Positions 1-13,467 of a stretch of 64,000 bases of DNA are shown in pieces; within the stretch, counting starts at the first letter, position 1, and the number at the start of each line of letters is the position of its first letter. Location: contig CM043868.1 of assembly GCA_023846275.1 (NCBI GenBank), forward strand, positions 17,703,755 through 17,767,754, given 5' to 3'. Made by a program: the position numbers and the translations under genes. Source of the stretch: Vanilla planifolia. Taxonomy: Eukaryota > Streptophyta > Magnoliopsida > Asparagales > Orchidaceae. Under the pieces are notes generated by a model. The model made no database searches. It was given only the letters and a program-made list of their open reading frames with translations, and was not told the origin of the DNA.

Positions 1-2750
1 CAAACATGGGTCAACTTGTTTAGATTTTTGAACCCTCGTTGACCCATCAAATCGTGTAGATCTATTTCAAATCACACTAACCATAGAAAACCTATGCCCA
101 TTCACAAACCAAACTTGAAGGTCATTGCATCACTATTACTGCGTCACCCTGGCCTTGTTGCTCTCTCGAAACACACAGACCATTTAAGAACTACTTATTG
201 TGTTCAATTTTTACATTTTTAAGAAATTTTTTTGCATTATTCAAAATAAAGTTTTTAAATTTTTTTGTTACTTTTGAAATTATTAAATGATATTTAGAAT
301 TCCAAAATATTATCCATGGTATTCTTAAGTGTCATTTTGCATTCCTAAGCTAATAAATTATCATTATATCATTAAGGTCTCTAAATAAAAATGCTCACAA
401 TATTGTAAGTAATGAAATTTTGAATGAAATAAGTGTTATCGCTAAGATTGTTTAATAAGAGGTGTACGATTAATCATAAGATGTGATTCTGAAAGTACAT
501 TGAGAACGCAAGTAAAAGACTCAAAAGGAAAGATTATGATCGATTATTTAGTATCCATAAAAGTACCAAAACACTAAGAAAGTCCTTAACTTGCTACTAA
601 TTATTTAATCTTTTGAGAATGATTACTCATCATGTCTTATTCTTCAGCTTATGCAAGTGAAGATATGATTTCTTTTGTTTGTATTCTAAACACTCTACTT
701 GTATGCACATTGTCAACTCACCACCAACTTGAGTATATTGAACGTGGATGACTAAATCACTCTCTCTATAAATTGAATCCCTTGTGTTAAAGATTGTGTA
801 AGTCCTTAATTTTTAAGAAAGTTTTTACTTGTTTGATAATTCTAAAATTTTTAATTCTAAAACTATATCACTTTAGGTAAGCCATTATACATATAGTATA
901 CTTGAACTTAAGTATTTTTTTATTATCTATAGGTCAAATATAAGTTTTAACATATCATACTATATCACTTTATTAAAAAGTAAAAGGATTCAATCATTTT
1001 TGTGACTATAATATCATTCGTGTGTGCGTTAATGTTAAGCTTTCAGTTTAAATAAGACATGGATCATACGTTGAAATGTTTCTTTAATATTCTTAAGTTC
1101 AGTGACATAGTTTCATAATTGTAAGTATTTTAATGGATATTATGAATGTAGTGGATATAATAGAGTTTTAGTGATAAGGTTAACCATAAATGAATATATA
1201 TATGGTGACATTAGTGAGGAAATTGTTGATGCAGGAGTTGAAGTTGAGGTCACTAGTTTTGGATGTGGTGGAGACAACTTCATTTGACATGTAATGTTTT
1301 GTACAATTTTAGTTAATTGGTTAATTACAATAAAAAAAGAGATTATTTTGTTGACATGATTGATACCAACAATTAGAGAGAAAGAAGTACGCTAATAATT
1401 ACTAGCTAATTTTAGAAGGAAGAGAGATAATAAGTCTCAATTAAAACATAAAATTTTTGTTACTAAAATGATCAATTGTAATATCACCATTGGTTATGAA
1501 AAATTAGCTCATCATTGGAAATATATAAGAAAAATGATATAAGAGATTTTTCATAAAAGAACATTTAAAACTAAGCAAAAAAAATCATGCTGATGACAAA
1601 ACAACAAAAATTTCAATATCTATAGATTGTCAAAAGTTTCTTCTAAATTTACAATTCTAAAAGCCTATGATGTAGATATAAGAAATAAAAATTTAATATA
1701 ATAAATAGAGCCAACAGAAAGGAGTTTATCCTTTGTGCTTTGATTACAATGTCTCATTACAACATTGACCTCTTTTATTTATAAAAGAAAATCAATTCAA
1801 TATAATAAAATAAGATAATTATTTTATTTAATAAAGACATTTGATTGACAATAGTTGTTCATTTTTTCATACATGATTTGATGTATGAATATATAACAAT
1901 AATCTTATTCATCTTTCTTTTTAAAAATAATACATGAGATATTTATCAAACCAAGAACCTCGATATTATCACACAAATCATAATAAAAGAAGTATCATTA
2001 GTTATATCATAATTACGTCTTTTGATAATATATACATAATAGACATTAAAAAACCGATATAAAATATTAAGAAATGAAAATATATGTATCAAACAAGACT
2101 TTATGATTAGTGATTTCATATCATTTATTATGCACTCATAGAATCTTACTATTAGTTGATATAATACAAACCAATTTTTCAAAAAAAAAATAGATATATT
2201 AAAATATAAGACAATTGGCTCATATATTTATTGAAAAATACCAATATTGTGTCAAACATAAAATGTGGAGTGTATATATATATATAAAATAATTTTTAAT
2301 GATTTTTTTAAACTATTTTGTTACAATTCTATCCATATTCATTCTATTACATTAGTCTGCCAACCATCTATGTAAGATTATGCAGTATAACACCAAGTCT
2401 AAGCGTCACTGTTGGTTGACATCAACATATATTGGATTTATTATAATCTACTTAATAGCTAATTAAGCATAAGAAAAGAAGGCATCACGAGCGAATCTCC
2501 CATGAGCCATGATTTAACATCGAAAAGATGGCCGCATTGTCTATTTGACAAGAAGACAATCAAAGCCTATTACACTACTTCAACAAATTTCATTCCATGA
2601 CCTTCAAGTAGCTTACAAGAATTTTGCTTTCTTTTAGTTGTTTTTATTTTTACGTTATTAGTTTATAATTCACAATTTTTGAATAAAGCTATTTTTTACT
2701 TTTAAAATTATTTTTTTCTTAACAAAACACATCTGTAAATATTATCACTC
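1..2750. other. AT-rich intergenic DNA
   Basis: No reading frame here resembles a known protein, and no RNA gene or clear terminal repeat was seen. The DNA is dominated by A/T runs and short simple repeats, as expected for old, decayed intergenic sequence in a plant genome. The short open frame at 1946-2182 on the minus strand is low-complexity and is not considered a gene. Confidence 0.6.
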
Positions 2751-2751
2751 A

Positions 2752-2753
<2 letters not shown>

Positions 2754-2789
<36 letters not shown>
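2754..2789. repeat. (TA)n microsatellite
   Basis: An uninterrupted TA dinucleotide run of about 36 bp. Such arrays mutate rapidly and the length may differ between individuals. Confidence 0.95.
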
Positions 2790-2792
<3 letters not shown>

Positions 2793-3014
2793 AAATATGA
2801 TAAAATTCTAAAAAAGATAATTAAAATATTAATTTAAATATAAAATAATAATGACAATTTTTAATAAAAAAAATAAATTAAGTTAGGATCAAAGTTTAAC
2901 TTTGAACTAACTTTTCCCAACTTATGCATGCAAGAACTGCTCTTATTATAAAATCATCGAGGAGGTGGGGTATTTTGAGTGCTAGTTTCTACTTTGGGAT
3001 TTAAAAATCAAGAT

Positions 3015-3570
3015 GGAGGTTTGATGTCTTGCATGCTAAGCATTGGCTTGAGAGAATTCCTGAGCTGGGAGCTTCCTCTGTTGGCTGTTGCAGTGGTAGA
3101 GGAAGGAGCTCAGTGAACTACGACTATGTGGTGAAGAAAGCAAAGGAGAAAGTTAGGCTACTGTTGAAACAGCAATCAGATGAGATAAAAGAAAGTGTTG
3201 AAAATATCTTGGAGCAGCTATAGCTTGAGAAAGCATTGGTAAAGAGAGTGGCAAGATCTGTAGGAACAGCCCTTGGAAATGTTTTTTAGCTGCATGCTTG
3301 AAAAAACTGTTAAGAGGAGCTTTGTACTGTTTGAAATTGCTATAGCCATGATGAGAAATTACATTTAGCATTGTGCTACAACAGGAAAAAGAAGAAGGAT
3401 TGGTTGCATTTGAAGTGGTTGCTGCAGCAAGAGGTCTACAGAAAACTACTTAAAAAGAACTTTCTTTCAGCTACAAGCATGAAGAGATTGACTAAAATGA
3501 AGTCTTGCTTTTGTTTCCCTTTGGTTCTTTCAATTAATTTTGCTTCAGCCATAGCTTTGTTTGAATAGAA
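3015..3570 (+). pseudogene. exon-like remnant of an unrecognised gene
   Basis: A patch of higher complexity and higher G/C than its surroundings. The frame opening at 3029 encodes a 64-residue peptide rich in Lys, Glu and Leu (KKAKEKVRLLLKQQ and similar), suggesting an amphipathic helix. The same frame continues past a TAG stop at 3220 for about 20 more codons with similar composition, then stops again. Two further short frames follow up to about 3568. I do not recognise the protein. The in-frame stops and lack of clear splice sites suggest a degraded gene fragment, but a non-coding origin is equally possible. Confidence 0.3.
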
Positions 3571-3574
3571 GACA

Positions 3575-6060
3575 GAAATTTTTTGTTTCTTTTGAAGTGG
3601 GAGGTTTTTGAATTGTGTAAGCATGGATTTTGATGTTCAAGCTAAAATAACAGTTAAGAACATGTTGAATAAAAAAATGAGTATATAATGATAATTTATG
3701 TATAATTTTTTTATATAAGATAAGAAAAAAGAAGAAAAAAAATAGAACGAAAATAGAATAATCATCAAAAACTGAAATAGATAAAATTGAATTAACCATA
3801 ATGTAAGTATTGTTTTTAATTATAGTTATATATTTGTAAAATATAATTGATATGACATTATATATATTTTAAACATAGAATAATTACATATTCATATATT
3901 TTATCTGCTCAATATATCATAACATAAAAAAAAAAAATAATGAATAAAAAAGAGAATAAAAAATGATATAATAAGCAATGTGAATTTTATGTGTATAATA
4001 TTTATGATAATATTATATTATGATATGATAAATAATATAATTAGATATTGATATAAAAATAAATAAATATAATTCTCTAAAACATTATCTCATAATTATC
4101 ATTATACATAATTAGTTGTTAAATATGATGTTGAATTTGATAACTATTACTTATAAACTATGATATAAGTGTGACATCTTTATCTCATTATAGATAATTA
4201 TATATATTATTATATAAAAAAAAGACAAAACAACATTTATGTTGAGATAATTTTATTTGACGATAAGAAAAAATTTGAAAAATAGGTTTTATCATCATGC
4301 TTGTTTTAATAGTTGATTCATGATCTCTTAGTCTAATTGATCTCAATCTATATGTTATTATGTGCATTATCAAATAGATATGATAGATAGGACAAGAAAC
4401 AAATTAAGACACTTTTTATGATAATACATATCTCATATATATAATCTTCAATGTTAACTTTATTACAAAACATTTTTGTCAAATTAATAATGTATCTTAT
4501 GTAAGAGTACATCTATCAATATTTTATAAGACATTTTTCTCTTAGGACACATGAATGTTAAATGGTTCATAGAATAAAAAATATAGAAGAGAAATATTCT
4601 CTTGTTTGTATAATGTCTATCTTTGGCCAAGTCAAATCATTATATTAAAAATGTGTTGAACATATACTTCTAAAGAATAATGATATCTTAATTATTGTAT
4701 CTTATTCAATTAATGAGACTACTTTAAATGTAATCGATGATGAAGGCTCCAAAATTGTACACAATCATAACTCATCATACCATAAAATCTATAATCAACA
4801 AAATCATAACATCAATGTATGTTCAAAACATATCCATCTTTTAACTTGTATTGTTTCTCTAAGTATGCATTGCTAAACATCTAAAGATTTTTCAATTCAT
4901 CACATTTTAACTCTTATTCTGACCACATGTAATATAACTTATAGGTTTTCTATAGCTTTCACATTATATTTTGTTTTGATGTCCATTATAATATTTAAAA
5001 TATTATCAAGGAACTTGCTTTCTTCAAAAGCTTAACATTTAACATATGAAGCATTTGAAGAGATTAACAATATAGTAAGTTCCTTGAAAATATTTTCTTA
5101 CCTAATTTGTTTTGCTATACCAAGCAATTATTGGAGGGAAGTTTAACTCAACTAATGTAAAATTTCTCTTCTTGTTTTTGACAAAAGTAACTCTCCAATA
5201 AAAATATTCGAATACAAGAAAAAGTTGCATTCATTGTATTTTGCAAGATAACAACATGACAATAGATCATCAAAGTTTGAGCTGGAGAGCATAACCATGT
5301 GAAATTTAGATCAATGATGAATTGGCGTAAGAAAATATCAAGATTTGTCCTTCGTTTGTTAGTCCTGGATTAATCAATAATAAAAAATAAATAAATCCCT
5401 CTATTTGTATTGATAACTCATTATACACTTAAGCAAATGCTGTATCGACTACTTGTATTGATAACTCATGCTGTATCGACTACTTGGACAACAATTGCCC
5501 AACCAGGGAGTTTTATGCTATAGCAAGCACCTTCAATGAGACATGAGTTGAGTATTTGTTTACGGGAATTGACCTCAATTCCACCATCTAAAGACAAAAG
5601 CAACACAAATTATCAACAAACTTCTTATTGCTTCAGACATGGAGATAATCTTTTTCATCCACTACAACAATGGATTTATGATTTCTCTGTAATTTAAATT
5701 AGCAAACAAGCCATTGCCATAAGACGTTGTTCACTTTCAAGTTTCAACATAGGATAAACACATAAAAATGTACAAAAATAATTCTAAAAATGTATTCCAT
5801 CAAACACATTTTTCAGGAATGTCAAATATGTTACAGTTTGCAAACACACTAACTAGGATTGACAACTACAAAAATAGAATAAAGTAATAGTACAAAATAA
5901 AGATTGCACATCATAAGCATTGAAGATGTTAAAAAATTATCAACATGTTGAATATCTTATGCAAATTCAAGGACATACGCTACGATTTGCCAGCGTATGA
6001 TGTTGTTTCTTTTAAGGTAAGACCATAAGCACAAAAGAAACAAGCACCTACGGGGTATAC
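3575..6060. other. AT-rich intergenic DNA
   Basis: No gene is supported. The most complex part, about 5400-5680, contains a short local duplication: the phrase TTGTATTGATAACTCAT occurs near 5405 and 5454, and CTGTATCGACTACTTG occurs near 5440 and 5470. The minus strand here follows the stop codon of the phosducin-like 3' exon and may include its former 3' untranslated region. Confidence 0.5.
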
Positions 6061-6062
6061 CT

Positions 6063-6168
6063 TCAATTGCTTTCATCCTCTTCATGTTGCTTGACAAATT
6101 TCTCTATTAACCTCCCTTTTTCTCCTTCAATGACAAACTTATTTGATTGATCACCACCACTATGTCCT
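6063..6168 (-). pseudogene. 3' terminal exon of a phosducin-like (vIAF/PDCL3-type) gene
   Basis: Read on the minus strand, a CTTAG splice-acceptor-like sequence at 6169-6173 is followed by 34 in-frame codons and a TGA at 6063-6065. The peptide runs GHSGGDQSNK...VIEGEKGRLIEKFVKQHEEDESN and then stops. From memory of the family, this matches the C-terminal end of plant phosducin-like proteins (also called viral IAP-associated factor homologues), where a GxSGxDxS stretch precedes VIEGxxxRxIEKxVKxHE. These are cytosolic thioredoxin-fold chaperone cofactors of the CCT/TRiC system. No thioredoxin-fold exon was found directly upstream. The matching first exon lies about 11 kb away at 16885-17121 with two stops, so this exon is treated as part of a broken gene. 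It could instead be the last exon of a diverged copy whose middle exons I failed to see. Confidence 0.55.
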
Positions 6169-6169
6169 C

Positions 6170-7240
6170 TAAGCAAGAATGATGAAGGATAAATTTAGAA
6201 TAAGAGGTAAAGAATACGAGCTTTCTTGTTAGCATCAACAATCAATTATTCATAGATAAAATCTACAGGTCAATAGCTTTTGAATAAAATGGTCAAATTA
6301 GGAAAACCAGATTGGGATTGAAATTCCCAGTACAAAAAAAACCCTTGAACTAAAAAAAATGCTTTCAATTTAAGTTAAATTTCAATCAATTAGAATTGAA
6401 GTTTGATCTGTTAAAGAGACAAATTACAAAAACGGAAATTAATTTATAACGGATTGGTCTCACATAAAAGATGCATTTGGAGGAATGGCCGAGCTGATCT
6501 TTTTTGATGCTGTAAACCCCTCTACACGTGAACTTCTATAATAAAGAAGCATTTATAGGAAAGGAATTTTGGTCTTTTAGCTTGTTGAACAAAATTCTGA
6601 CTATCTCCAAGACAACCATCACCCCCTGTTTACCCAATAGATTGTCTTAGTATCATATGTTTGATGGGAATGTGAAATAGAGCACTGAATACGCAATCAT
6701 AATCAGCTTAATGTTATATAAGAATAATTTGAAATCTGAAAAAAATTCAATATGACATGGTACATCGACACACAATGTACAGAATTCATATTTCCAAGCT
6801 ACACAGCAGGAGTGAGCCACAGTCAAGGGTAACCTATAATGCATTCATTTAAATGTACGGTAGGTGAAGCATAAGTTGATTAGAAGTGTACTAATCAAAG
6901 ACATGTGTACAATGTGTGATTTTACACATGGTACACTTAGTGCAAAAGTGGTGGAACGTCAGACAGACAAACAAAGCATAATGAAGAATTGCCTAAAGCA
7001 GAAATTTGTATATGATGTCTAAATGAGCACACAATATGACTAGTTCAAGGCAAAAGGCAGCCGCTTTTTGTATTTTGCTTTTTTTCTGAAGAATTTGGTC
7101 TCATAGCCATTTGTAAATGTTCTAAATGACATTTTAAGGGATCCACAACAAGATTAATAACTAATCGACATGGGGCAAGCATTAGTGTAATCATAAGAAT
7201 TTGATCGAAAACAGAAGGTTTCGTCTAAACAGTAGTCAAT
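6170..7240. other. intergenic or former intron DNA
   Basis: Searched on the minus strand for the middle exons of the phosducin-like gene (the thioredoxin-fold section). No convincing match was seen. The sequence is less AT-rich than its surroundings, for instance around 6470-6540 and 6750-6850, but no frame is recognisable. Confidence 0.4.
6905..6936. repeat. short hairpin (13-bp arms)
   Basis: The arm at 6905-6917 (GTGTACAATGTGT) is complementary to 6924-6936 at 12 of 13 positions, with a 6-base loop. No flanking gene or terminator role is evident. Confidence 0.7.
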
Positions 7241-7264
7241 AATACTATTACTTTTTAAAATTGT

Positions 7265-8045
7265 AGTGAAACTAAGCCAAACTAAATAAAACCAACTCCA
7301 ATTCAAAAATATTTTTATTTTCTAACTCCATGATCCATAAGGTGGATCATAAAAGCCTATTAATCATCAGTGATCAAAAAGCTGAGAAGGAATGGTCTGA
7401 TCTAGAAGAAACAACAGATAAAAGTGAATAGTTTTGTTACTAAATAAGTTAATGAGGGTGATCCACTTTGTAGAGATTGGACACAAGAATGGGCAACCAT
7501 AGCTCAGAAAGGAAAAGGATGATACAAAATACTACTAGATAAAAAAATATTCTGAAGAAGTAACTTTGAGTGCTAGTTCATTTAATTTTTAAATTTAAGG
7601 TAGTATGATGGCATCGTTAGATATTTGGATACAAAGTAATTAGGTATATTTATATTCAGAATAGTTGCCTCTAATACTACCTTTCCATTTAAAATTTCAA
7701 GTGAGCTTAGCCAAACTAAATAAAATGAACAGCGATTCAAAAACATTTTAATGTTCTAACTCTACACGATCCGTGAAGCTTGTCATGTGACGTTATCAAT
7801 GATTAGCCATTAAAGAGCTGAGCAAATAGTTTTGTTACGAAATAAGTCATCACGGGCGACATGGCCTATAGAAGTTGGACAAGAATACATGAACGTAGCT
7901 CATAATGAAAAAGGATGAAACAAAATACAATTGGTTGACAAAATATTCCAAAGAAGTAACTTTGGGTGATAGTTTAGTTAATTTTAAAGATTTTTAGTGA
8001 TAAGTAGATATTATTAGATGCTTGGATACTATGTAGATAATTAGT
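7265..8045. repeat. diverged direct duplication, about 0.4-kb unit
   Basis: Two adjacent copies are recognisable, about 7265-7640 and 7700-8045. Shared landmarks in the same order include AGCCAAACTAAATAAAA (7275 and 7709), a GTTTTGTTAC-AAATAAGT stretch, a GATGAAACAAAATAC-like stretch and GAAGTAACTTTG (near 7558 and 7955). The offset falls from 434 bp at the start to about 397 bp at the end, so the copies have accumulated indels. No coding capacity was recognised in either copy. Confidence 0.8.
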
Positions 8046-8049
8046 TATA

Positions 8050-9130
8050 TTTTATGTTACAAGTAGGTAAACATCCATACTATCAAATATATTCATTTTA
8101 CTTTGATATTACCTCATCTTAAATATTTATTAATCTAGATCCAATTATCATTAATGAACTTTTATCTTCTTTAGATTGAGCTTATTTTGTATATTGTTCT
8201 ATTATATTATTTTTATTATTTAATTTGATTATCTAATATTATTTTATTTTTATTTTATTAAATTATATAATATAAATCTATATAATTCATTATACTTTAA
8301 TTAATATTCATTTTATAATAATAAAATATATTTATATAATAATAAAGTCAAGTAAAATATTTAATAATATGATGTGAATATTTTGATATAACATAGAAAA
8401 TTGATCTGATTCATAGAATATATTTCATGAATATAATTTTAATTTCTTAAAATTGTTTAGTATTGACAAATTTCAAAAAAAAAAATTTAACATTGGTCAT
8501 GACTTGAAAGGCGCTTTAGAGACTCACGAAGGTCCATTTATAAGCAAAGGCTATAATGGTCTATGGAATTCTAACAATATCATGGCATACTCAATAATCT
8601 TTGAACCTGGCTATGTTAGATTCTTTAATTATTGTTATAGTTAATCATATATATTCCATATCACCCTATCCATCCATAGCTATTGACTATGGCACCTAAC
8701 TTTTGTTGTTCACACATCACATGTGGATTAGAGGATTTCTTATAGTTGGTGCTACAACACATGCAACCATCTTTATGGTAAGAGACTACAATCTAATTAC
8801 TCAATATAACAATCTATAAGATCATGTTTTTTAGACATTATGATGCAATCATATCACATCTAAATTGGGCATGCATATTTCTAGGATTTTACAATTTTGG
8901 CTTGTGTACTTATAATGATTATGGATTAATTATTATTATATCAGATCATTAAGTTGTTTATTTCTCTTGAAATCTCTTTAATTATGAGCTTTATACATGT
9001 CTTTTAGGGAGGGCATGGGTGTTATATCATACATTAAAAGTTAATAACAACTCACTTCTATAAATGACCTAAAATGTTCCAACTCTTCCTAGTCCTACAC
9101 CAACATAACTGCTACTCTTTCCATAACTTG
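8050..9130. other. AT-rich intergenic DNA
   Basis: No supported gene. The 63-codon frame at 8453-8644 on the plus strand is open, but its product resembles nothing I know. The remainder is A/T-rich. Confidence 0.5.
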
Positions 9131-9141
9131 ATCAACTATTG

Positions 9142-10120
9142 TTAGGAATAGTATTTGACACTACTGCTTGAGTAGCATAAGATTTCTTTTCTTCTGTTTC
9201 TAAATCCAGAAGCCCAAGAGATTTCTTTCCATAACTTGCAAAATGAATATGTTCTCATAAAGAGATTCATTGTTCTTGACCTTACTTCACCTGAATTATT
9301 ATTTGAATAAATAATCACAATCCACTTTTGGTCAAAGTTATATATTATTCTGAGTGAGAATAACATTTCTCATTTGTATGAATATGGAGTTTTGAAAAAT
9401 CCAAACATCCCAAAGATAGATATAAAGGTAGGAATTTGTTGAACAAACCACACTCTTTCGTACACATCAGGAGTCCGTTGACGAAAAAAAACAACTGGGG
9501 AAAGTTCTAATAGTGAGGGATATAGTGCAATTGAGATTCCTAGACAATTAGACATTTGTATATTGATAAGATCATTTATTATGTCTTGAAGATCAATCTC
9601 CCCTTAGATAAACCATATAGCCAAGATCAACCATAAACCAGAATAACAAAGCTTGTCCCACCAATGAGTAAATATTTCATAGTAGTCATATCAGACTGTA
9701 CATCGCTCTTGGTAAATCTAGATAATAGGTAGGAGCATAAACTAAAACATCTTCGAGTTACAGGGATAGTTATGAAATCTTAAGCACCACATACAAATAT
9801 TAATACGAATAAAGAAATTGTTTTACAATCATTTTTGTACATTCAATGTACTTTATGGATTGAGGAATACATTTAGTTCAACAAAATAGAATAAGAAATA
9901 AAAAGATTTCATTGAAATTGTTCATTTGGCAATTTCTAGGAAAGCTAATTTTAAGTTTTTCTTTCCATTGGAAAAATAAGGCCATTATGCTCATTACTAA
10001 ACTTGGTGAAGAGATGCAATAAAACCAAGGTCCATCTTTTTCAAAGGTTAAATCAATCATTAGAAGGAGAATTAAGCCAAAAATTAGGATGCATTCTAGC
10101 TTGTCTAGTATATTTATCAT
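9142..10120 (-). mobile_element. decayed retrotransposon gag-like remnant (probable Copia)
   Basis: On the minus strand, 10120-9878 resembles the gag (UBN2-type) region of Ty1/Copia elements when frames are allowed to shift: an LxxEKD-like acidic turn is followed by a leucine-rich [11 protein letters not shown] stretch and a later basic segment. Further down, 9366-9142 encodes a peptide that could be the gag C-terminus. The reading frame is broken many times. Because this gag-like part lies downstream of an integrase fragment on the same strand (11085-11460), the two cannot be one simple element. They are separate insertions or a rearranged one. The assignment is weaker than for the other Copia pieces in this window. 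Confidence 0.4.
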
Positions 10121-10145
10121 TTATTATTATTCTATGAGAATATTT

Positions 10146-10148
<3 letters not shown>

Positions 10149-10240
<92 letters not shown>
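10149..10240. repeat. (TA)n microsatellite, about 92 bp
   Basis: A long uninterrupted TA array. The apparent open frame across it (10089-10301) encodes alternating Tyr/Ile and is an artefact of the repeat. Confidence 0.98.
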
Positions 10241-10244
<4 letters not shown>

Positions 10245-10299
10245 GTAAGATTCTTTGATTTCCCAACAACTCTATTGGCTAACAAAGTTATGCAATTCT

Positions 10300-11080
10300 A
10301 ATTCATCACCAATGCTCTGTAATTCCCAAGTTGCAAAGAATAAACAGAAACTATATCAGATCTTATAGTCCAATCTTGAAAAAATAACACTTTCATTCCT
10401 TAGTTGCAATCATCTCTAGTATATATATAGTTAAAACCACAAATCTCTCCACATGAAATGATATCAACATATTTCTCTAATCAATAAGCTCAATTTATGC
10501 ATCTTCAAAATAGAATTAATTGGCACATACAAATCATGAAAGCTTTGTCAAATTCTTTCCATCAAATACTGTTGTTGGGTCAATGCCCAAAACGATTTTT
10601 TCAACAGTAAGTTATGGTACCCATTAGAACATAAATTGCCAATAATAAATGCCCATTGCCAAGGCAAGTGATAACAATAAAAATCTCCTTCATAAGATCC
10701 TATCAATTCTATACTACCATCGGATTTGTGTCACGGATCTTTCGAAACAACTCTACCACCTATTCGCCCAATGGCCTAACCAAAAGAGGGAGAATGATGC
10801 ATTTCCCATTATTTGTACAAAGAGAAAAACAATGGCATCCTTTTCTCATTTTTAATACCTTGTTGGTCCCTCTTATAGCCTTCATTCTAGAGCTAGTCTC
10901 ATCATCTACATTCTATCTATTAGTATTCATTTTTTTCTGTTATCATACAACAACATATCATGAATCAAATATATATTGTGATGTCTATTTTCCTTCTAAA
11001 GCAACTTACCCTCAATCTTCTCTCCAAGGTTTCTTAAAATTTCCAAAAGTTTTACTTTTATTGGTTAGGAATAAAACCTA
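10300..11080. other. unassigned, probably decayed retroelement
   Basis: Lies between the gag-like and integrase-like Copia pieces. The open frames at 10649-10855 and 10656-11081 on the plus strand overlap in different frames and do not resemble known proteins. This is likely decayed pol sequence on the minus strand. Confidence 0.4.
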
Positions 11081-11084
11081 AGTA

Positions 11085-11460
11085 AAACCAAAACCTAAGT
11101 AAAACCTGAGTACTCATCTATTATCACAAGTCTATATTTTTTGTGACCTAGACTAATAATTTGCATAGATCCAAATAAGTTCCTATGTATTAATTCTATA
11201 GACCTAAATCTTTCTGCTTTATTGATTTGAGTGATGCTTTAGTTTGTTTTCCTCTTTGGCAAGTATTTCATAACTTTTCTACTTTAAAATCTAATGAAGA
11301 TAGACTCTTCACTAATACATATTTTGATGTTTTATGGAAGATATTCATGATAGAATGCCTTAATCTCTTATGTCATAAATTTGTTGTTTCAATATGTGTT
11401 TTAGGAAAATTTTGTTGCGATTTATGTTATTCAAATATATTATGAATATGTTATCATGTC
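11085..11460 (-). mobile_element. Copia integrase N-terminal fragment
   Basis: Minus-strand translation of about 11085-11260 shows the hallmark run after the zinc-binding part of Ty1/Copia integrases. A KRxTN/QRGKQ-like cluster is followed by an xLELIHxxLFGxM-like stretch, then a (S/L)GxKKYxLVIIDE-like stretch, where the terminal Asp begins the catalytic core. Stops and shifts interrupt the frame, notably around 11230. The part up to 11460 would hold the pre-integrase region. The element is dead. Confidence 0.75.
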
Positions 11461-12038
11461 TATGCCCAACAAACATGATCTATTCTTTTTCTTTGATGAG
11501 CAATGCAATGCATAAAAGGCTACATCAAAAGTCTCTGTCACAAAGTTAACTAATAATTCAAAAATTATGTTTTAAATCATCAACATAAAGAACTTTATTT
11601 ATGAAATAAGTTTGAAACATAGCAAATTTTTCAATTTCTTTTATTTCTTGCACAAGTAAAGACCTCTTCATATCTTTGGTAACATAAAACATAATAGGAG
11701 GTCATCACCTCAACTGGAATAACTATAAAAACAATAACCCAATAAATATACCTTAATTATGTCACATCAACACTACTTTTATATATAATATGCATATATT
11801 TCAAACTCGAAATTTAAAAATAGAATCCAACTAGCACCTCGAAAAATGTGTCAGGATGGTGATAGTTAGATCTCAAGTTTGAACATGTCATTGTGAATAT
11901 CTCATCACAAGAAATCAATAGATGCATGGTTTACATTTTTCAAAGGCCATTTGGATTTTTAAAAAAACTTAAAAAATAAGAATTTAAAAAAATAATAATA
12001 ATAATAATAAAATAGATAAATAAGTATGCAACAACTGA

Positions 12039-12069
12039 CTTATCCTCTTATATTAAATAAGAGGATAAG
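12039..12069. repeat. perfect 12-bp inverted repeat (hairpin)
   Basis: CTTATCCTCTTA at 12039-12050 and TAAGAGGATAAG at 12058-12069 are exact complements separated by 7 bases. It lies between the two direct copies of TTTTCAAAGGCCATTTGG. No function is evident. Confidence 0.85.
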
Positions 12070-13426
12070 CTCCCTCCTATTTTCAAAGGCCATTTGGGAC
12101 ATTTGGAAAGCAAGTGAGAAAGCAAAAAAGAAGGGAGAAGGGGAATTTCGAACCCTTTCAACTCGTGGATCTTGACTTCTAGTGCTATTGTGGTGAGATC
12201 GTAAAGGAAAGGAAGAAGTCTCAAGGAAAAAAGCAAGATTTAAATCTCAATTTGTGGAAACGATGTTTTAAAGATGTTATTGAAGTTTTTCTCCCTAAAG
12301 CTTGTATTCATCATTTGGAGTAAAGAAATGGATTTTTGCAAGATTGAGTTGTCGCAATAGGGGATGGAGACTCTTATTTCATACCAAACGGTTGTTCAGA
12401 TTGCCTAGTACAAGCTTGCACTGGGAACCAATGAGAGTTTTATTTCCATTAGGTGACCATGGTTAACATAGTGATCATACTAGTTTACCCAAATATCAAA
12501 GAGTACGATAATTGGTTAGAATAATAAAATAGATGAATCGTATGAGTATGATGACCATATCGTACAATACGATGGAAGAAAGTATACATACATGCATCAT
12601 AATGGTCTGATTATGTTATCGGATGACCACAATCAAGGTTGTTACTGTACAAATATATTACCCACTATATAAGTATGAAATTTATAACAGATTAATACAA
12701 TCTAAGCATGATACTTTGCATTAAACATCTGATCGTGCTAATGCGAAACATGGATCACCTTGTATGATACGAATCCTGATGGTCTAACAAAGATCGCCTA
12801 TATAATTTGTTATGTCATGCATAAATTATACAATACAATATTAGGTACCATATCATATGATGTAAAATAAAAAAATATAACTAATATATAGATTGTATCA
12901 TCTAAAATGCAAATCAAACTAGTACGATATTTGATAAACAAGATTATTATGAATCGTCTGTCCAATCTCTGATATGACCTATCTAATCTCTTTGGATCAT
13001 ACTAGTACAATAGCAATATTAGATCGGTAAGATTATCGTAATGCAAATAATCCGACTATTATAAAACTTTATCATATAAATACAATAGAGTCGTTCGTAT
13101 TATATAATATAATGACAACAATGTTGAAAAATGTAGTTGTTAAACATAACTATTGAGGGATACTTTTATAATAGAAATTGCATTTGTTACTGATAAGTAT
13201 TCATGTGAATTATTGTAGGGAATTAGGACCAATAAAGAAAAAAGATAAATAATAGAAAAAGCTTCTCAGAGCTACTAGATAGACAAACAAACAAATTAAC
13301 TATGATATAAGTAAATTATTTAATATTTCTTGATATTATTGTAAAATATTTGATGATATGAATATTACATGACATAATATTTTTCTACATATGTTTTGAA
13401 CTCATTATAGTACTTTATAAGTATTA

Positions 13427-13427
<1 letters not shown>

Positions 13428-13465
<38 letters not shown>
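13428..13465. repeat. (TA)n microsatellite
   Basis: A run of alternating T and A of about 38 bp. Confidence 0.95.

Positions 13466-13467
<2 letters not shown>

Noticed and set aside
10089-10301. Open frame of alternating Ile/Tyr
   Set aside because: Translation of a TA microsatellite.
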